A DNA stretch of 64,000 bases from NCBI GenBank assembly GCA_947456245.1, contig CANGPS010000005.1, positions 23,352 to 87,351 on the forward strand, in the 5' to 3' direction. This document shows, piece by piece, positions 1 through 7,450 of this stretch. Under the pieces are notes generated by a model. It ran no database searches. It was not told the origin of the DNA and saw only the letters and a list, made by a program, of their open reading frames with translations. The stretch is from Acidimicrobiaceae bacterium (lineage in GTDB: Bacteria > Actinomycetota > Acidimicrobiia > Acidimicrobiales > RAAP-2). The first letter of the stretch is position 1; every line of letters begins with the position of its first letter. The position numbers were made by a program, and so were the translations under genes.

Positions 1-30
1 GTTCTCGATCCCGTAGATGCGACGCTGCAC
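1..30 (-). CDS. pafA: Pup-protein ligase PafA, first ten codons only
   Basis: Read on the minus strand, a GTG at 28-30 opens a frame that runs off the left edge and encodes MQRRIYGIEN. This matches the start of actinobacterial PafA (MQRRI-GIE, as in Mycobacterium). PafA is the ATP-dependent ligase that joins the C-terminal glutamate of Pup to substrate lysines for proteasomal degradation. It follows prcA by 27 bases in the usual order, which supports the call although only ten residues are visible. No strong ribosome binding site is seen before the GTG. Confidence 0.7.
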   Translation of the reverse strand, partial: MQRRIYGIEN

Positions 31-57
31 CACCCCGACCGTAGCGGTGCAGGCCGA

Positions 58-738
58 TCAGTCGACGAGGAGGTCGGTGAGCTCCGCATCTCCGAGCCGG
101 CGGAACGTCCGACGGGTCGCACCCTCGGCGAGGACGGCGCACTCGATGCTGTCAGCCCCGAGCACTCGGCCGGGACCGGCGAGCGCTGCCGTCGTGGCCT
201 TGAGCGCGGCGGCGAGATCCCACCCGTCCACGAAGAGCCCAGAGAAGGCATCGAGGATCGTCTCGGCCTCGCCCCCGAGGACGGCGAACCGGTCCTCGTC
301 GGTGATGGTCCCCTCGTAGGCGACGTGGAACAGCTGGGTCGGGCGGGTCCCCGACCCGAGCTCGGCCACGAGGATCTCGACCTCCAGCGGCTTCATCTCA
401 TGGGTGAAGACGTTGCCGAGGTACTGGGCGTAGAGGTTCGCCAAGCTCCGCGCGTCCACATCCTCTCGGCTGTAGGCGAAGCCCTTGGTGTCGGCGTGGC
501 GAACTCCCGCGACCCGGAGCTGGTCGTACTCGTTGTACTTGCCGACGCCGGCGAAGGCGATGCGGTCGTAGATCTCGGAGATCTTGTGAAGGGTCTTCGA
601 CGGGTTCTCTGCGACGAGCAGCACTCCCCCGTCGTAGACGCACGCAACGAGCGACCGCCCGCGGGCGATGCCCTTCTGGGCGTACTCGGCGCGATCCTTC
701 ATCACCTGCTCGGGCGGGGCGTAGAACGGCATGCTCAT
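58..738 (-). CDS. prcA: 20S proteasome alpha subunit
   Basis: 226 residues, close to the usual 230-250. The start [20 protein letters not shown] has the RAEYA-KGIARG stretch typical of actinobacterial alpha subunits, which form the outer gating rings of the proteasome. It has no N-terminal catalytic threonine, as expected for alpha. The start codon overlaps the prcB stop by four bases (ATGA), so the two are translationally coupled and made in matching amounts. It acts in the cytoplasm with PrcB and is opened by the ARC/Mpa ATPase encoded upstream. Confidence 0.96.
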   Translation of the reverse strand: MSMPFYAPPEQVMKDRAEYAQKGIARGRSLVACVYDGGVLLVAENPSKTLHKISEIYDRIAFAGVGKYNEYDQLRVAGVRHADTKGFAYSREDVDARSLANLYAQYLGNVFTHEMKPLEVEILVAELGSGTRPTQLFHVAYEGTITDEDRFAVLGGEAETILDAFSGLFVDGWDLAAALKATTAALAGPGRVLGADSIECAVLAEGATRRTFRRLGDAELTDLLVD

Positions 739-1544
739 CGCAGTGCACCTCCTGCGTCGCCGCGCAGCTCGCGACGGCGCTCGATGACGGCACCGAAGCG
801 CTCGGCGACCTCGATCTCCTCGACCTGGGTGTAGCCGTCCACGGTCACGGTGGCCACGATCGGGTAGATCCCTCTCACCACGTCTGGTCCGCCAGTCCCA
901 GCATCCGCATCAGCCGCCTCGTAGAGGGCCAGGACGGCGAGCTCGATCGCCTCTGCGCGGGTGAGACCGTCGCGGTACCCCAGCTTGATGGTGGTCCGAG
1001 CATCAGGCCCACCAGATCCGTTCGTCTGGAAGTCGGACTCCTCGTAGTGACCGCCGGTGGCGTCGTAGCCGAAGATGCGGCCGGTCTGACGTGCCAAATC
1101 GAAGCCGCAGAACAACGGGACGACGACGAACCCCTGCATGGCGAGCGGGAGGTGGGAGCGCACCATCTGGGCGAGCTGGTTGGCCTTGCCCTCGAGGCTC
1201 AACGTCACGCCCTCGACCTTCTCGTAGTGCTCGAGCTGCACCTGGAAAAGGCGAACCATCTCGACGGCCATGCCGGCCGAGCCGGCGATGGCGACCGCGG
1301 AGTAGCGATCCGCCGGGAAGACCTTCTCCATGGCACGGTGGGCGATCGCATGACCGGCCGTCGCCCTCCGGTCGCCGGCCATCACCACGCCGTCGGCGTA
1401 GCGAAGGGCGACCACCGTGGTGGCGTGCGGGATGCTTCCGGGGAGGTCTCCCGGTGCGACGGCCTCGAAGCCCTCAGCCTGCAGGAGTGCGGTGAAGCTC
1501 GGACCGGGATCGTTCGTGGCGTCGAACATGGGGAGCGCCATCAC
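735..1544 (-). CDS. prcB: 20S proteasome beta subunit (catalytic)
   Basis: 269 residues. A propeptide of about 41 residues is followed by [20 protein letters not shown]; autocleavage between Ala41 and Thr42 would expose Thr42 as the N-terminal nucleophile. The GDRRAT stretch and the downstream Lys region fit the family. Mycobacterial PrcB has Gly before the catalytic Thr, whereas this one has Ala. It overlaps pup upstream and prcA downstream by four bases each. It forms the inner heptameric rings and performs proteolysis of pupylated proteins. Confidence 0.96.
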   Translation of the reverse strand: MMALPMFDATNDPGPSFTALLQAEGFEAVAPGDLPGSIPHATTVVALRYADGVVMAGDRRATAGHAIAHRAMEKVFPADRYSAVAIAGSAGMAVEMVRLFQVQLEHYEKVEGVTLSLEGKANQLAQMVRSHLPLAMQGFVVVPLFCGFDLARQTGRIFGYDATGGHYEESDFQTNGSGGPDARTTIKLGYRDGLTRAEAIELAVLALYEAADADAGTGGPDVVRGIYPIVATVTVDGYTQVEEIEVAERFGAVIERRRELRGDAGGALR

Positions 1545-1735
1545 TCTCCCCCCTTCTGGACGTAGTTGCGGACGAACTCCTCGGCGTTCTCCTCGAGGAC
1601 CTCGTCGATCTGGTCGAGGATGTCGTCGAGCTCTGCCTTGAGCTGCTCGGCGGACTCGGTCGGTGCCGCCCCCTCTGGCTGCTCGTCTCGGGTGCGTGCC
1701 GGCTCCGGCCGCTGCTTGTGTTCCTGCTCCGCCAT
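1541..1735 (-). CDS. pup: prokaryotic ubiquitin-like protein Pup
   Basis: 64 residues, the standard length. The N-terminal half is charged and disordered, the C-terminal half is the ARC-binding helix ([20 protein letters not shown]), and the end is YVQKGGE. Many actinobacterial Pups end GGQ and need deamidation by Dop before ligation; this one already ends in the ligatable glutamate. It overlaps prcB by four bases and lies 30 bases after dop. A GGAG lies about ten bases before the ATG. It is the covalent tag recognised by the ARC coiled coil. Confidence 0.96.
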   Translation of the reverse strand: MAEQEHKQRPEPARTRDEQPEGAAPTESAEQLKAELDDILDQIDEVLEENAEEFVRNYVQKGGE

Positions 1736-1765
1736 GTGCGAAAGGCTCCTCGGTGTCTCGTGGGG

Positions 1766-3250
1766 CTATGACTCGATGCGTGCCAGAAGCTCCTGGGCTG
1801 AGCGCACAGACCCGAGGAGTTCCTCGGTGTGCGCAGCCGTCCCCCTCAGGGGGTCCATCATAGGGACCCGCTGCAGAGGATCGGTCCCCAGGTCGAAGAC
1901 CAGAGAGTCCCAGTTGGCTGTGACGACCTCCCTCGGGAACCGCGACAGACAGGTGCCCCGGAAGTACGCACGGGTGCCACGAGGCGGATCGGTGACCGCT
2001 CGCTCCACGTCCTGCGCGTCGACGAGCTGATCGAGGCCGACCCGGGCCGAGATGGATCGATCGGGCCGGAGATCGTGGTACTGCAGGTCCATGGCCCGCA
2101 GTCGGTGGTCTCCGTCCCGCAGGTCGTGGCGCTGCGCGAACGCCTCGAGGACCCGGCGCTTGGCCACCCAGTCGACGACCGAGGCCACGCTGGACGGGTC
2201 GGTGGCGAGACCGTCGAGGACCGCTGCCCAGCGACGCAGGATCTCTCGGACCTGCGCCTCGTCGCCGATCGCCTCACCACCGCCACCCTCGACGTACCGC
2301 TGCGCTCGATCGAGCAGGTCGTGCTGGAGATCGAGTGCGGTGAGCCGGCGGCCGTCGACGAGCTCGACCGTCGCGCAGAGCGTCGGGTCGGCGCTGATCT
2401 GGCGGACCGCCCGGACGGGATCGGCGATCTCGAGGGCGACGCCGGGTCCCTGGTCCTCGAGCATGGCGAGCAGGAGCGCCGTGGAGCCGAGCTTGAGGAA
2501 GGTGGCGACCTCCGACATGTTGGCGTCACCGATGATCACGTGGAGCCGTCGGAATCGGGTGGCGTCGGCGTGGGGCTCATCGCGCGTGTTGATGATGGGC
2601 CGCTTGAGGGTGGTCTCGAGTCCGACGACTGCCTCGAAGAACTCGGCGCGCTGGCTAATCTGGAAGCGCGGTGGCCCGTCGAAGGCAGTGGTCTCGGCGG
2701 CCACCTTGCCGGCGCCGCAGAAGACCTGCCTGCTGATCAGGTGCGGGACCATGGCGGTGATCACGTCGCCGAAGGGCACCTCGCGAGCGGTCAGGTAGTT
2801 CTCGTGGGTGCCGTAACTGTTGCCCTTGGCATCCGAGTTGTTCTTGTAGACCACGATCGCTGGTGCATCGGGGTAGGTGATGGCGACGTCGGCCATCGCT
2901 CGTCTGAGCACCTCTTCGCCGGCGCGGTCGTAGAGCACCGCCTCGAGGGGGGTCCTCACCTCCGGTGACGAGTACTCCGGATGCGCGTGGTCGACGTAGA
3001 AGCGAGCGCCATTGGTCAGCACGGCGTTCGCAAGATTCGTCTCGATCATCGGCGCAAGGGATCCCGGTTGGACCCGCCCACGAGCATCTGCACCTGGGCT
3101 CTCGGCCTCGAAGTCCCACCGGATGTGGTGGGCCAGCTTCGAGGCATAGGCGTTGACGAGCAGCGTCGAGGTCACGATCGGGTCATCCCCCGCCCGACCG
3201 GTGGAGATCCCGTACTCGGTCTCGATGCCGAGGACCTTGCTTATCGCCAT
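1766..3250 (-). CDS. dop: Pup deamidase/depupylase Dop
   Basis: 494 residues from the ATG at 3250, beginning MAISKVLGIETEYGIS, the characteristic Dop/PafA start (GIETEYG carries metal/ATP ligands of the carboxylate-amine ligase fold). An in-frame extension upstream would run into the arc gene and is not needed. Dop removes Pup from substrates and, in species whose Pup ends in Gln, also deamidates it. Since Pup here ends in Glu, depupylation is the likely main role. It sits between arc (19 bases) and pup (30 bases) in one operon. Length is close to mycobacterial Dop. Confidence 0.95.
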   Translation of the reverse strand: MAISKVLGIETEYGISTGRAGDDPIVTSTLLVNAYASKLAHHIRWDFEAESPGADARGRVQPGSLAPMIETNLANAVLTNGARFYVDHAHPEYSSPEVRTPLEAVLYDRAGEEVLRRAMADVAITYPDAPAIVVYKNNSDAKGNSYGTHENYLTAREVPFGDVITAMVPHLISRQVFCGAGKVAAETTAFDGPPRFQISQRAEFFEAVVGLETTLKRPIINTRDEPHADATRFRRLHVIIGDANMSEVATFLKLGSTALLLAMLEDQGPGVALEIADPVRAVRQISADPTLCATVELVDGRRLTALDLQHDLLDRAQRYVEGGGGEAIGDEAQVREILRRWAAVLDGLATDPSSVASVVDWVAKRRVLEAFAQRHDLRDGDHRLRAMDLQYHDLRPDRSISARVGLDQLVDAQDVERAVTDPPRGTRAYFRGTCLSRFPREVVTANWDSLVFDLGTDPLQRVPMMDPLRGTAAHTEELLGSVRSAQELLARIES

Positions 3251-3269
3251 CGTGCGTCCGACGTCGAGA

Positions 3270-5006
3270 TCACAGGTACTGGCCGGTGCCGACGTGCTCG
3301 AGCGAGCGTCCGCCGGTGGCCTCGTCATCGTCGTGGCTCACCAGGGTGCGCACGTAGACGATCCGCTCGCCCTTCTTGCCCGAGATCCTCGCCCAGTCAT
3401 CAGGGTTCGTCGTGTTCGGGAGATCCTCGTTCTCCTTGTACTCCTGACGCGTCGAGTCGAGGAGGTCCTGGACGCGTATGCCAGATCCCGTGCCGGCGAT
3501 CTCGCGCTTGATGGCCAGCTTCTTGGCCCGTCGCACGATGTTCTCGATCATGGCCCCAGAGGCGAAATCCCGGTAGTAGAGGACCTCTTTGTCACCGTTC
3601 TGATAGGTGACCTCGAGGAACTCGTTCTCGTCATCAGCCCGATACATCTCGGCCACGGCGGTCTCGATCATGGCCTGGACGGCCTTGTCCGGATCCCCTC
3701 CGCCGGACTCGGCGACCTCGGTGGCGTCGATCGGCAGGTCCGAGGTCAGGTAGCGCCCAAAGATCTGCGCCGCAGCCTCCTCGTTCGGACGGTCGATCTT
3801 GATCTTGACGTCGAGGCGCCCCGGGCGGAGGATCGCAGGGTCGATGAGGTCCTCGCGGTTCGACGCGCCGATCACGATCACGTCCCGAAGCGCTTCGACG
3901 CCGTCGATCTCCGCAAGCAGCTGTGGAACGATCGTCGACTCCATGTCCGAGCTGATGCCGGTGCCGCGCGTCCTGAAGAGCGAGTCCATCTCGTCGAAGA
4001 ACACGATGACCGGGACGCCCTCCTCGGCCTTCTCTCGGGCACGCTGGAACACCAGCCGGATCTGCCGCTCGGTCTCCCCGACGTACTTGTTCAGCAGCTC
4101 AGGACCCTTGATGTTGAGGAAGTAGCTCCGCACCTCGGTGTTCCCCGTGACCTCGGCGACCTTCTTGGCCAGCGAGTTCGCCACCGCCTTCGCGATCAAC
4201 GTCTTGCCGCATCCGGGCGGACCGTAGAGCAGGATGCCCTTCGGTGCCGGCAGCCGGTAGGTCCCGAACAGGTCCCGGTGGAGATAGGGAAGCTCGACGG
4301 CGTCGGTGATCGCCTCGATCTGACCGTCGAGGCCGCCGACGTCGGCATAGGTGACGTTGGGTACCTCCTCGAGCACGAGCTCCTCGACCTCCTGGCGGTC
4401 GAGCCGCTCGACGAGCAGCCCCGAACGGGTGTCGAGCAGGATGGCGTCCCCCGCACGCAGGGCCGTCCCCTGGAGGTGCTCGGCGAGATCGCAGACCCGC
4501 TCCTCGTCCGACCGCCCGTAGATGATCGCCCGCGCCCCACCAGCGAGGACCTCCTTGAGCGTGACGACGTCTCCAGAGCGCTCGCCCTCGCGAACCATCA
4601 CCACGTTGAGCGACTCGTTCAAGACCACCTCGTCACCTCGGTGCACCTGACCCGGGTCGAGGTCAGGGTGCAGCGAGACCCGGAGCTTGCGTCCTGCGGC
4701 GTAGACGTCGGCCGTCCCATCGGCATTGATGCCGAGCATCGTCCCGTAGCTACTCGGGGGCTCAGAGAGCTTGGCCACCTCGGCCCGAAGGGTGGCGAGC
4801 TGGTCCTTGGCCATCGTGAGGGTCTCCGCCAGCCTGCTGTTCTGCGCGAGAGCCTGGGTGAGCTTCCCCTTGGTCTCGAGCAAACGCTCCTCGAGCGCCT
4901 CGACGCGACCGGGCTGTGCCTCGAGCTGTCGCTCCAGGGACGCGATCTGTCGGAGCGCCTCCTCTAGGTCGTGCGGTGTGGTCGTCCTCGGCGTCGTGTC
5001 GTCCAT
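3270..5006 (-). CDS. arc: proteasome-associated AAA+ ATPase ARC/Mpa
   Basis: 578 residues. Residues about 12-80 are a coiled coil that binds Pup, followed by tandem OB domains (about 85-205). The AAA+ domain has Walker A GPPGCGKT at 262-269, then Walker [13 protein letters not shown] and the sensor stretch [19 protein letters not shown]. The protein ends GTGQYL, the penultimate-tyrosine tail that docks in the alpha ring and opens the proteasome gate (mycobacterial Mpa also ends GQYL). It unfolds pupylated substrates. It is the first gene of the operon and has a GGAG seven bases before the ATG. Confidence 0.97.
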   Translation of the reverse strand: MDDTTPRTTTPHDLEEALRQIASLERQLEAQPGRVEALEERLLETKGKLTQALAQNSRLAETLTMAKDQLATLRAEVAKLSEPPSSYGTMLGINADGTADVYAAGRKLRVSLHPDLDPGQVHRGDEVVLNESLNVVMVREGERSGDVVTLKEVLAGGARAIIYGRSDEERVCDLAEHLQGTALRAGDAILLDTRSGLLVERLDRQEVEELVLEEVPNVTYADVGGLDGQIEAITDAVELPYLHRDLFGTYRLPAPKGILLYGPPGCGKTLIAKAVANSLAKKVAEVTGNTEVRSYFLNIKGPELLNKYVGETERQIRLVFQRAREKAEEGVPVIVFFDEMDSLFRTRGTGISSDMESTIVPQLLAEIDGVEALRDVIVIGASNREDLIDPAILRPGRLDVKIKIDRPNEEAAAQIFGRYLTSDLPIDATEVAESGGGDPDKAVQAMIETAVAEMYRADDENEFLEVTYQNGDKEVLYYRDFASGAMIENIVRRAKKLAIKREIAGTGSGIRVQDLLDSTRQEYKENEDLPNTTNPDDWARISGKKGERIVYVRTLVSHDDDEATGGRSLEHVGTGQYL

Positions 5007-5026
5007 GCAAAGCTCCCTGAAACGTC

Positions 5027-5032
5027 ACCCTA
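5027..5032 (-). promoter_or_regulatory. possible -10 box of the proteasome operon
   Basis: TAGGGT on the minus strand, 20 bases before the arc ATG, matches actinobacterial TANNNT. A CTGACA at 5052-5057 could be the -35, but the 19-base spacing is long. The short leader carries a Shine-Dalgarno sequence. Confidence 0.35.
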
Positions 5033-5095
5033 GACGGACGATCTCTGGCGCTGTCAGAGCACGCACGGTCCGCGTGTGGCGTGAGTCAATCCGAC

Positions 5096-5101
5096 TACAG
5101 T
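5096..5101 (+). promoter_or_regulatory. possible -10 box of the ferredoxin gene
   Basis: TACAGT, a TANNNT match, lies about 77 bases before the ferredoxin ATG and would give a leader of about 70 bases. No convincing -35 was seen. Confidence 0.35.
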
Positions 5102-5115
5102 TGTCTCAGCGCACA

Positions 5116-5160
5116 CGAGGCAGACGGCACTGATGCGGACGCATCGGGGCCCGCCTCTCG
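5116..5160 (+). other. two-tier stem-loop in the ferredoxin leader
   Basis: GAGGC (5117-5121) pairs with GCCTC (5153-5157), enclosing GATGC (5132-5136), loop GGAC, GCATC (5141-5145). The structure ends just before the AGGAGG ribosome binding site at 5163-5168. It might influence translation; this is inference from base pairing only. Confidence 0.35.
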
Positions 5161-5177
5161 TCAGGAGGACAGCACAG

Positions 5178-5414
5178 ATGAAGGTTTGGATCGATCAGGA
5201 TCTCTGCACGGGTGATGGCCTCTGCGAGGAGATCGCTCCTGCCGTCTTCACGCTGCTCGATGATGGCCTCGCCTATGTCAAGGAAGACGGGAACGTCAAG
5301 AACGACCCGGGTGGCTCCGCCGGCATGGCTGGTGTCCCCGATGACCTCAAGGACGCCGTCGTCGAGGCCTCGGAAGAGTGCCCCGGGGAGTGCATCTTCA
5401 TCGAGGAGGCCTAG
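5178..5414 (+). CDS. small [3Fe-4S]/[4Fe-4S] ferredoxin
   Basis: 78 residues from the ATG at 5178, chosen because AGGAGG (5163-5168) precedes it at good spacing. Cluster ligands are Cys10, Cys16 and Cys68 (CTGDGLC and CPGEC); Asp13 holds the second-ligand position, as in Pyrococcus furiosus ferredoxin, where Asp allows [3Fe-4S]/[4Fe-4S] interconversion. Such single-cluster ferredoxins donate electrons to cytochromes P450 and other oxidoreductases. An acidic Gly-rich insert (about residues 35-52) lengthens the middle. It is divergent from the proteasome operon and convergent with trmI. The physiological partner is not evident here. Confidence 0.88.
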   Translation: MKVWIDQDLCTGDGLCEEIAPAVFTLLDDGLAYVKEDGNVKNDPGGSAGMAGVPDDLKDAVVEASEECPGECIFIEEA

Positions 5415-5424
5415 GCCCCTCGCC

Positions 5425-6207
5425 TCACTCCGGCGTGGCGAGCAGTCGGCGCGCCGTGGTGAGGAACCCTGTGTGCGCGACCATCCGGTGGTCTGGACGC
5501 ACGCTCCGCTTCTCGATGTGCCAGGTGCGCCGGAGGATCTCTGTCGTCTCCGCCATGCCGAAGGACCCCTCGTCGAGCGCCTGGCGAAGTTGCGCCGTCT
5601 GGTTGATCGTGGGCAGGTAGGCCAGCAGGATCCCTCCTGGTCGCAGAGCGACGGCCGCGTGCTCGACGACCTTCCACGGCTCAGGCATGTCGAGCACGAT
5701 CCGATCGAGGCCGTGCTCGTCGATCCCCTCGGTGACGTCACGGATCTCGATGGTGTAGTCGATGTCCTCGCCGAGCATGGCGACGACGTTCTTGCGGGCA
5801 TGGATGGCGAAGTCCTCACGGATCTCGTAGCCGAGCAGGGACACCCCCGCTCGCAGCAACGTCATCGAGAGAGCCCCTGATCCGACGCCGGCCTCGAGGA
5901 CCCGCATGCCGGGACCGATGTCGGCAGCGAGGAGGATCGCCCCGAGGTCCTTCGGATAGATGACCTGGGCTCCCCGCGGCATTTTGACGACCACGTCGGC
6001 GAGCGTTGGGCGCAGCACGAGGAAGTTCCGTCCGGTGGAGCCGACCACCACGTTGCCCTCGTCGGCGCCGATGATGTCGTCGTGCGACACGATGCCGGCA
6101 TGGGTGTGGAACGCCGCACCCTCCACCATGGTCACGAGGTAGCGACGCTCCTTGGCGTCGACGAGCATGATGCGTTCGCCCGGCAGGACCGGTCTGACGG
6201 GCTCCAC
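5425..6207 (-). CDS. trmI: tRNA (adenine-58-N1)-methyltransferase TrmI
   Basis: 260 residues, the size of the mycobacterial Rv2118c enzyme. An N-terminal beta domain (about 1-75) precedes a Rossmann methyltransferase domain with the SAM-binding stretch VLEAGVGSGALSMTLLRAG and the catalytic-site region DRIVLDMPEPW. It methylates N1 of A58 in the T-loop of tRNA, stabilising it. It is the last gene of a minus-strand operon starting with the thioesterase at 7384; the gap to the preceding 68-residue gene is five bases. In mycobacteria trmI also lies near the proteasome ATPase gene. Confidence 0.94.
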   Translation of the reverse strand: MEPVRPVLPGERIMLVDAKERRYLVTMVEGAAFHTHAGIVSHDDIIGADEGNVVVGSTGRNFLVLRPTLADVVVKMPRGAQVIYPKDLGAILLAADIGPGMRVLEAGVGSGALSMTLLRAGVSLLGYEIREDFAIHARKNVVAMLGEDIDYTIEIRDVTEGIDEHGLDRIVLDMPEPWKVVEHAAVALRPGGILLAYLPTINQTAQLRQALDEGSFGMAETTEILRRTWHIEKRSVRPDHRMVAHTGFLTTARRLLATPE

Positions 6208-6212
6208 CCGGG

Positions 6213-6419
6213 TCAGCCCTTTGGCTCAGGTTTGCGCGCCGAGACCGAGAGCCGGTCTCCGGCCTTGAGGTCCATCGAGATGACCGCTCGCTCCTCGCGC
6301 TGGAGCTCGCCTCGCAGGATCCTGGCGGCGAGCGCGACCACGAACCACGGCCAGCTGCGACGCAGCATCCCCCTGCGTAGTCCCGTGAGGTAGACCCACC
6401 CTGCGATGTCGCCGGCCAC
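6213..6419 (-). CDS. small basic protein of unknown function
   Basis: 68 residues from a GTG that immediately follows the stop of the preceding gene (TGAGTG junction), which implies translational coupling. The first half holds one hydrophobic stretch (SWPWFVVALAARIL) flanked by arginines, so it may be a single-pass or peripheral membrane protein; the C-terminus is basic and soluble. I do not recognise a family. Its place between two membrane-protein genes and trmI, with no gaps, argues that it is real. Confidence 0.6.
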   Translation of the reverse strand: MAGDIAGWVYLTGLRRGMLRRSWPWFVVALAARILRGELQREERAVISMDLKAGDRLSVSARKPEPKG

Positions 6420-6632
6420 TCAGACCCTCCGGACCTCGACGACGGTGCGTGACCGCCGTCCCCGACGTCGGCCGACGACATAGGTCACGGCCAGGGCCAG
6501 GAACGCGAACGCCCCTGCGGCCCCGGCTGCCCTGATCCCAGCCTCGGCCACCGTCTCCTGCCCTTCGGACACGAGCCCGTTCAGTGCGGCCTCGAGGTCC
6601 GATCGGGTGATGGGTCCATAGGTCTGGCTCAT
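6420..6632 (-). CDS. small single-pass membrane protein, unknown
   Basis: 70 residues. The soluble N-terminus (about 1-32) is followed by one transmembrane segment (about 33-54, AAGAAGAFAFLALAVTYVVG) and a strongly basic tail (RRRGRRSR) that would face the cytoplasm. It overlaps the upstream gene by four bases. No family is recognised. Together with the neighbouring 113-residue protein it looks like a small envelope module co-transcribed with trmI. Confidence 0.65.
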   Translation of the reverse strand: MSQTYGPITRSDLEAALNGLVSEGQETVAEAGIRAAGAAGAFAFLALAVTYVVGRRRGRRSRTVVEVRRV

Positions 6633-6970
6633 CGGGGGGCCTCCGGCTTGGGCAGTCGTCGTCGTGCGGGTCCGCTGCTGATCCTCCAGGCGGCCAACGC
6701 TCCGACCCCCACGGCCACGAGCGCCACGATCAGGTACGGGATCCAGTCGAGGTTCCCCTGGAAGAACGAGAACTTCTGGAGCCCGCGCAGCAGTCCGACG
6801 AGGAGCAGGACCAGCCCTCCGCCGATGAAGACCGACCCGAGGGTCCCGAAGGCGGTGAACCGGCCGAGGTCCTTGAGCGGGCCGACCGTCTCCTGCTTGA
6901 GGTAGGCGACGATGAGGTTGATGACCTCGGTCCCCTCAGACTTCAGTCCGCTCCACTTGCGCTTGGCCAT
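6629..6970 (-). CDS. two-span membrane protein (holin-superfamily-like/DUF)
   Basis: 113 residues. An N-terminal amphipathic region with ETVGPLKDLGRF precedes two hydrophobic segments (about 40-64 and 77-97) separated by a short loop; the C-terminus is basic. The ETV-PLK-LGR pattern before a membrane hairpin is reminiscent of actinobacterial phage-holin-superfamily or DUF1469-like proteins, but I cannot assign it firmly. It starts nine bases after the thioesterase and overlaps the next gene by four bases. Confidence 0.7.
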   Translation of the reverse strand: MAKRKWSGLKSEGTEVINLIVAYLKQETVGPLKDLGRFTAFGTLGSVFIGGGLVLLLVGLLRGLQKFSFFQGNLDWIPYLIVALVAVGVGALAAWRISSGPARRRLPKPEAPR

Positions 6971-6979
6971 GAGGTGATC

Positions 6980-7384
6980 CTACTTGCGCTCTCGGTAGAT
7001 GTAGGTGGAGCTGGCTCGAGCGAGGAGTCGACCCTCAGCGTCGGTCACGCTGGCCTCGACGAACGCCACCCGCTTGCCTCCGGAGACCACCGCGGCCGTG
7101 CAGGTCATCTCCGTGCCGGTCTCGATCGGCGCCATGAAGCTGATCTTGAGCTCGGCATTGGCGACGAAGACCCTCCGCCCAGCTGCGAAGGTGACGGCGG
7201 CCGCGCCCATCGAGGAGTCCACGAAGGCGGTCAGGAAGCCGCCCTGCATGATGCCGGCTGGGTTCTCGAAGCGCTCGTCGGCGGTCATGGCCCACACGCT
7301 CCTTCCCGCCTGCGTCTTGTCGACGCACACCATGCCAAGCGTGAGGTCGCAGTTGGGGGGGACCTGGAGGGCGTGTCGGGCCAT
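6980..7384 (-). CDS. PaaI-family hotdog thioesterase
   Basis: 134 residues, a typical single hotdog domain. The active-site region NPAGIMQGGFLTAFVDSSMG (about 42-61) resembles the N-x-x-G-x-x-HGG-x-x-x-x-x-D of PaaI/YbgC thioesterases, with Gln in place of the usual His of HGG. It would hydrolyse acyl- or phenylacetyl-CoA type thioesters; the substrate is unknown. It is the first gene of the operon leading to trmI and has a leaderless-type -10 box six bases before its ATG. Confidence 0.82.
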   Translation of the reverse strand: MARHALQVPPNCDLTLGMVCVDKTQAGRSVWAMTADERFENPAGIMQGGFLTAFVDSSMGAAAVTFAAGRRVFVANAELKISFMAPIETGTEMTCTAAVVSGGKRVAFVEASVTDAEGRLLARASSTYIYRERK

Positions 7385-7390
7385 GTCGGC

Positions 7391-7396
7391 ACGCTA
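7391..7396 (-). promoter_or_regulatory. leaderless-type -10 box, thioesterase-trmI operon
   Basis: TAGCGT on the minus strand, then six bases, then the thioesterase ATG at 7384. No Shine-Dalgarno sequence is present, so the mRNA probably starts at or next to the start codon. Confidence 0.5.
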
Positions 7397-7438
7397 TCGG
7401 ACGAGGATCTGTCCGACGGCGACGGCCCGTGCGTTCTG

Positions 7439-7444
7439 TAGCAT
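7439..7444 (+). promoter_or_regulatory. leaderless-type -10 box of tkt
   Basis: TAGCAT, then six bases, then the transketolase ATG at 7451. There is no ribosome binding site. It shares a 66-base divergent spacer with the thioesterase promoter. Confidence 0.5.
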
Positions 7445-7450
7445 CACGCC

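Noticed and set aside
3251..3328. 26-residue N-terminal extension of Dop
   Set aside because: It overlaps the end of arc, is Pro/Ser-rich, and the family start MAISKVLGIETEYG lies after it.
3153..4967. 604-codon open frame on the plus strand opposite arc
   Set aside because: It is an antisense frame kept open by high GC content; its translation is a low-complexity Arg/Leu/Asp-rich string with no motifs, while the minus strand encodes a clear ARC ATPase.
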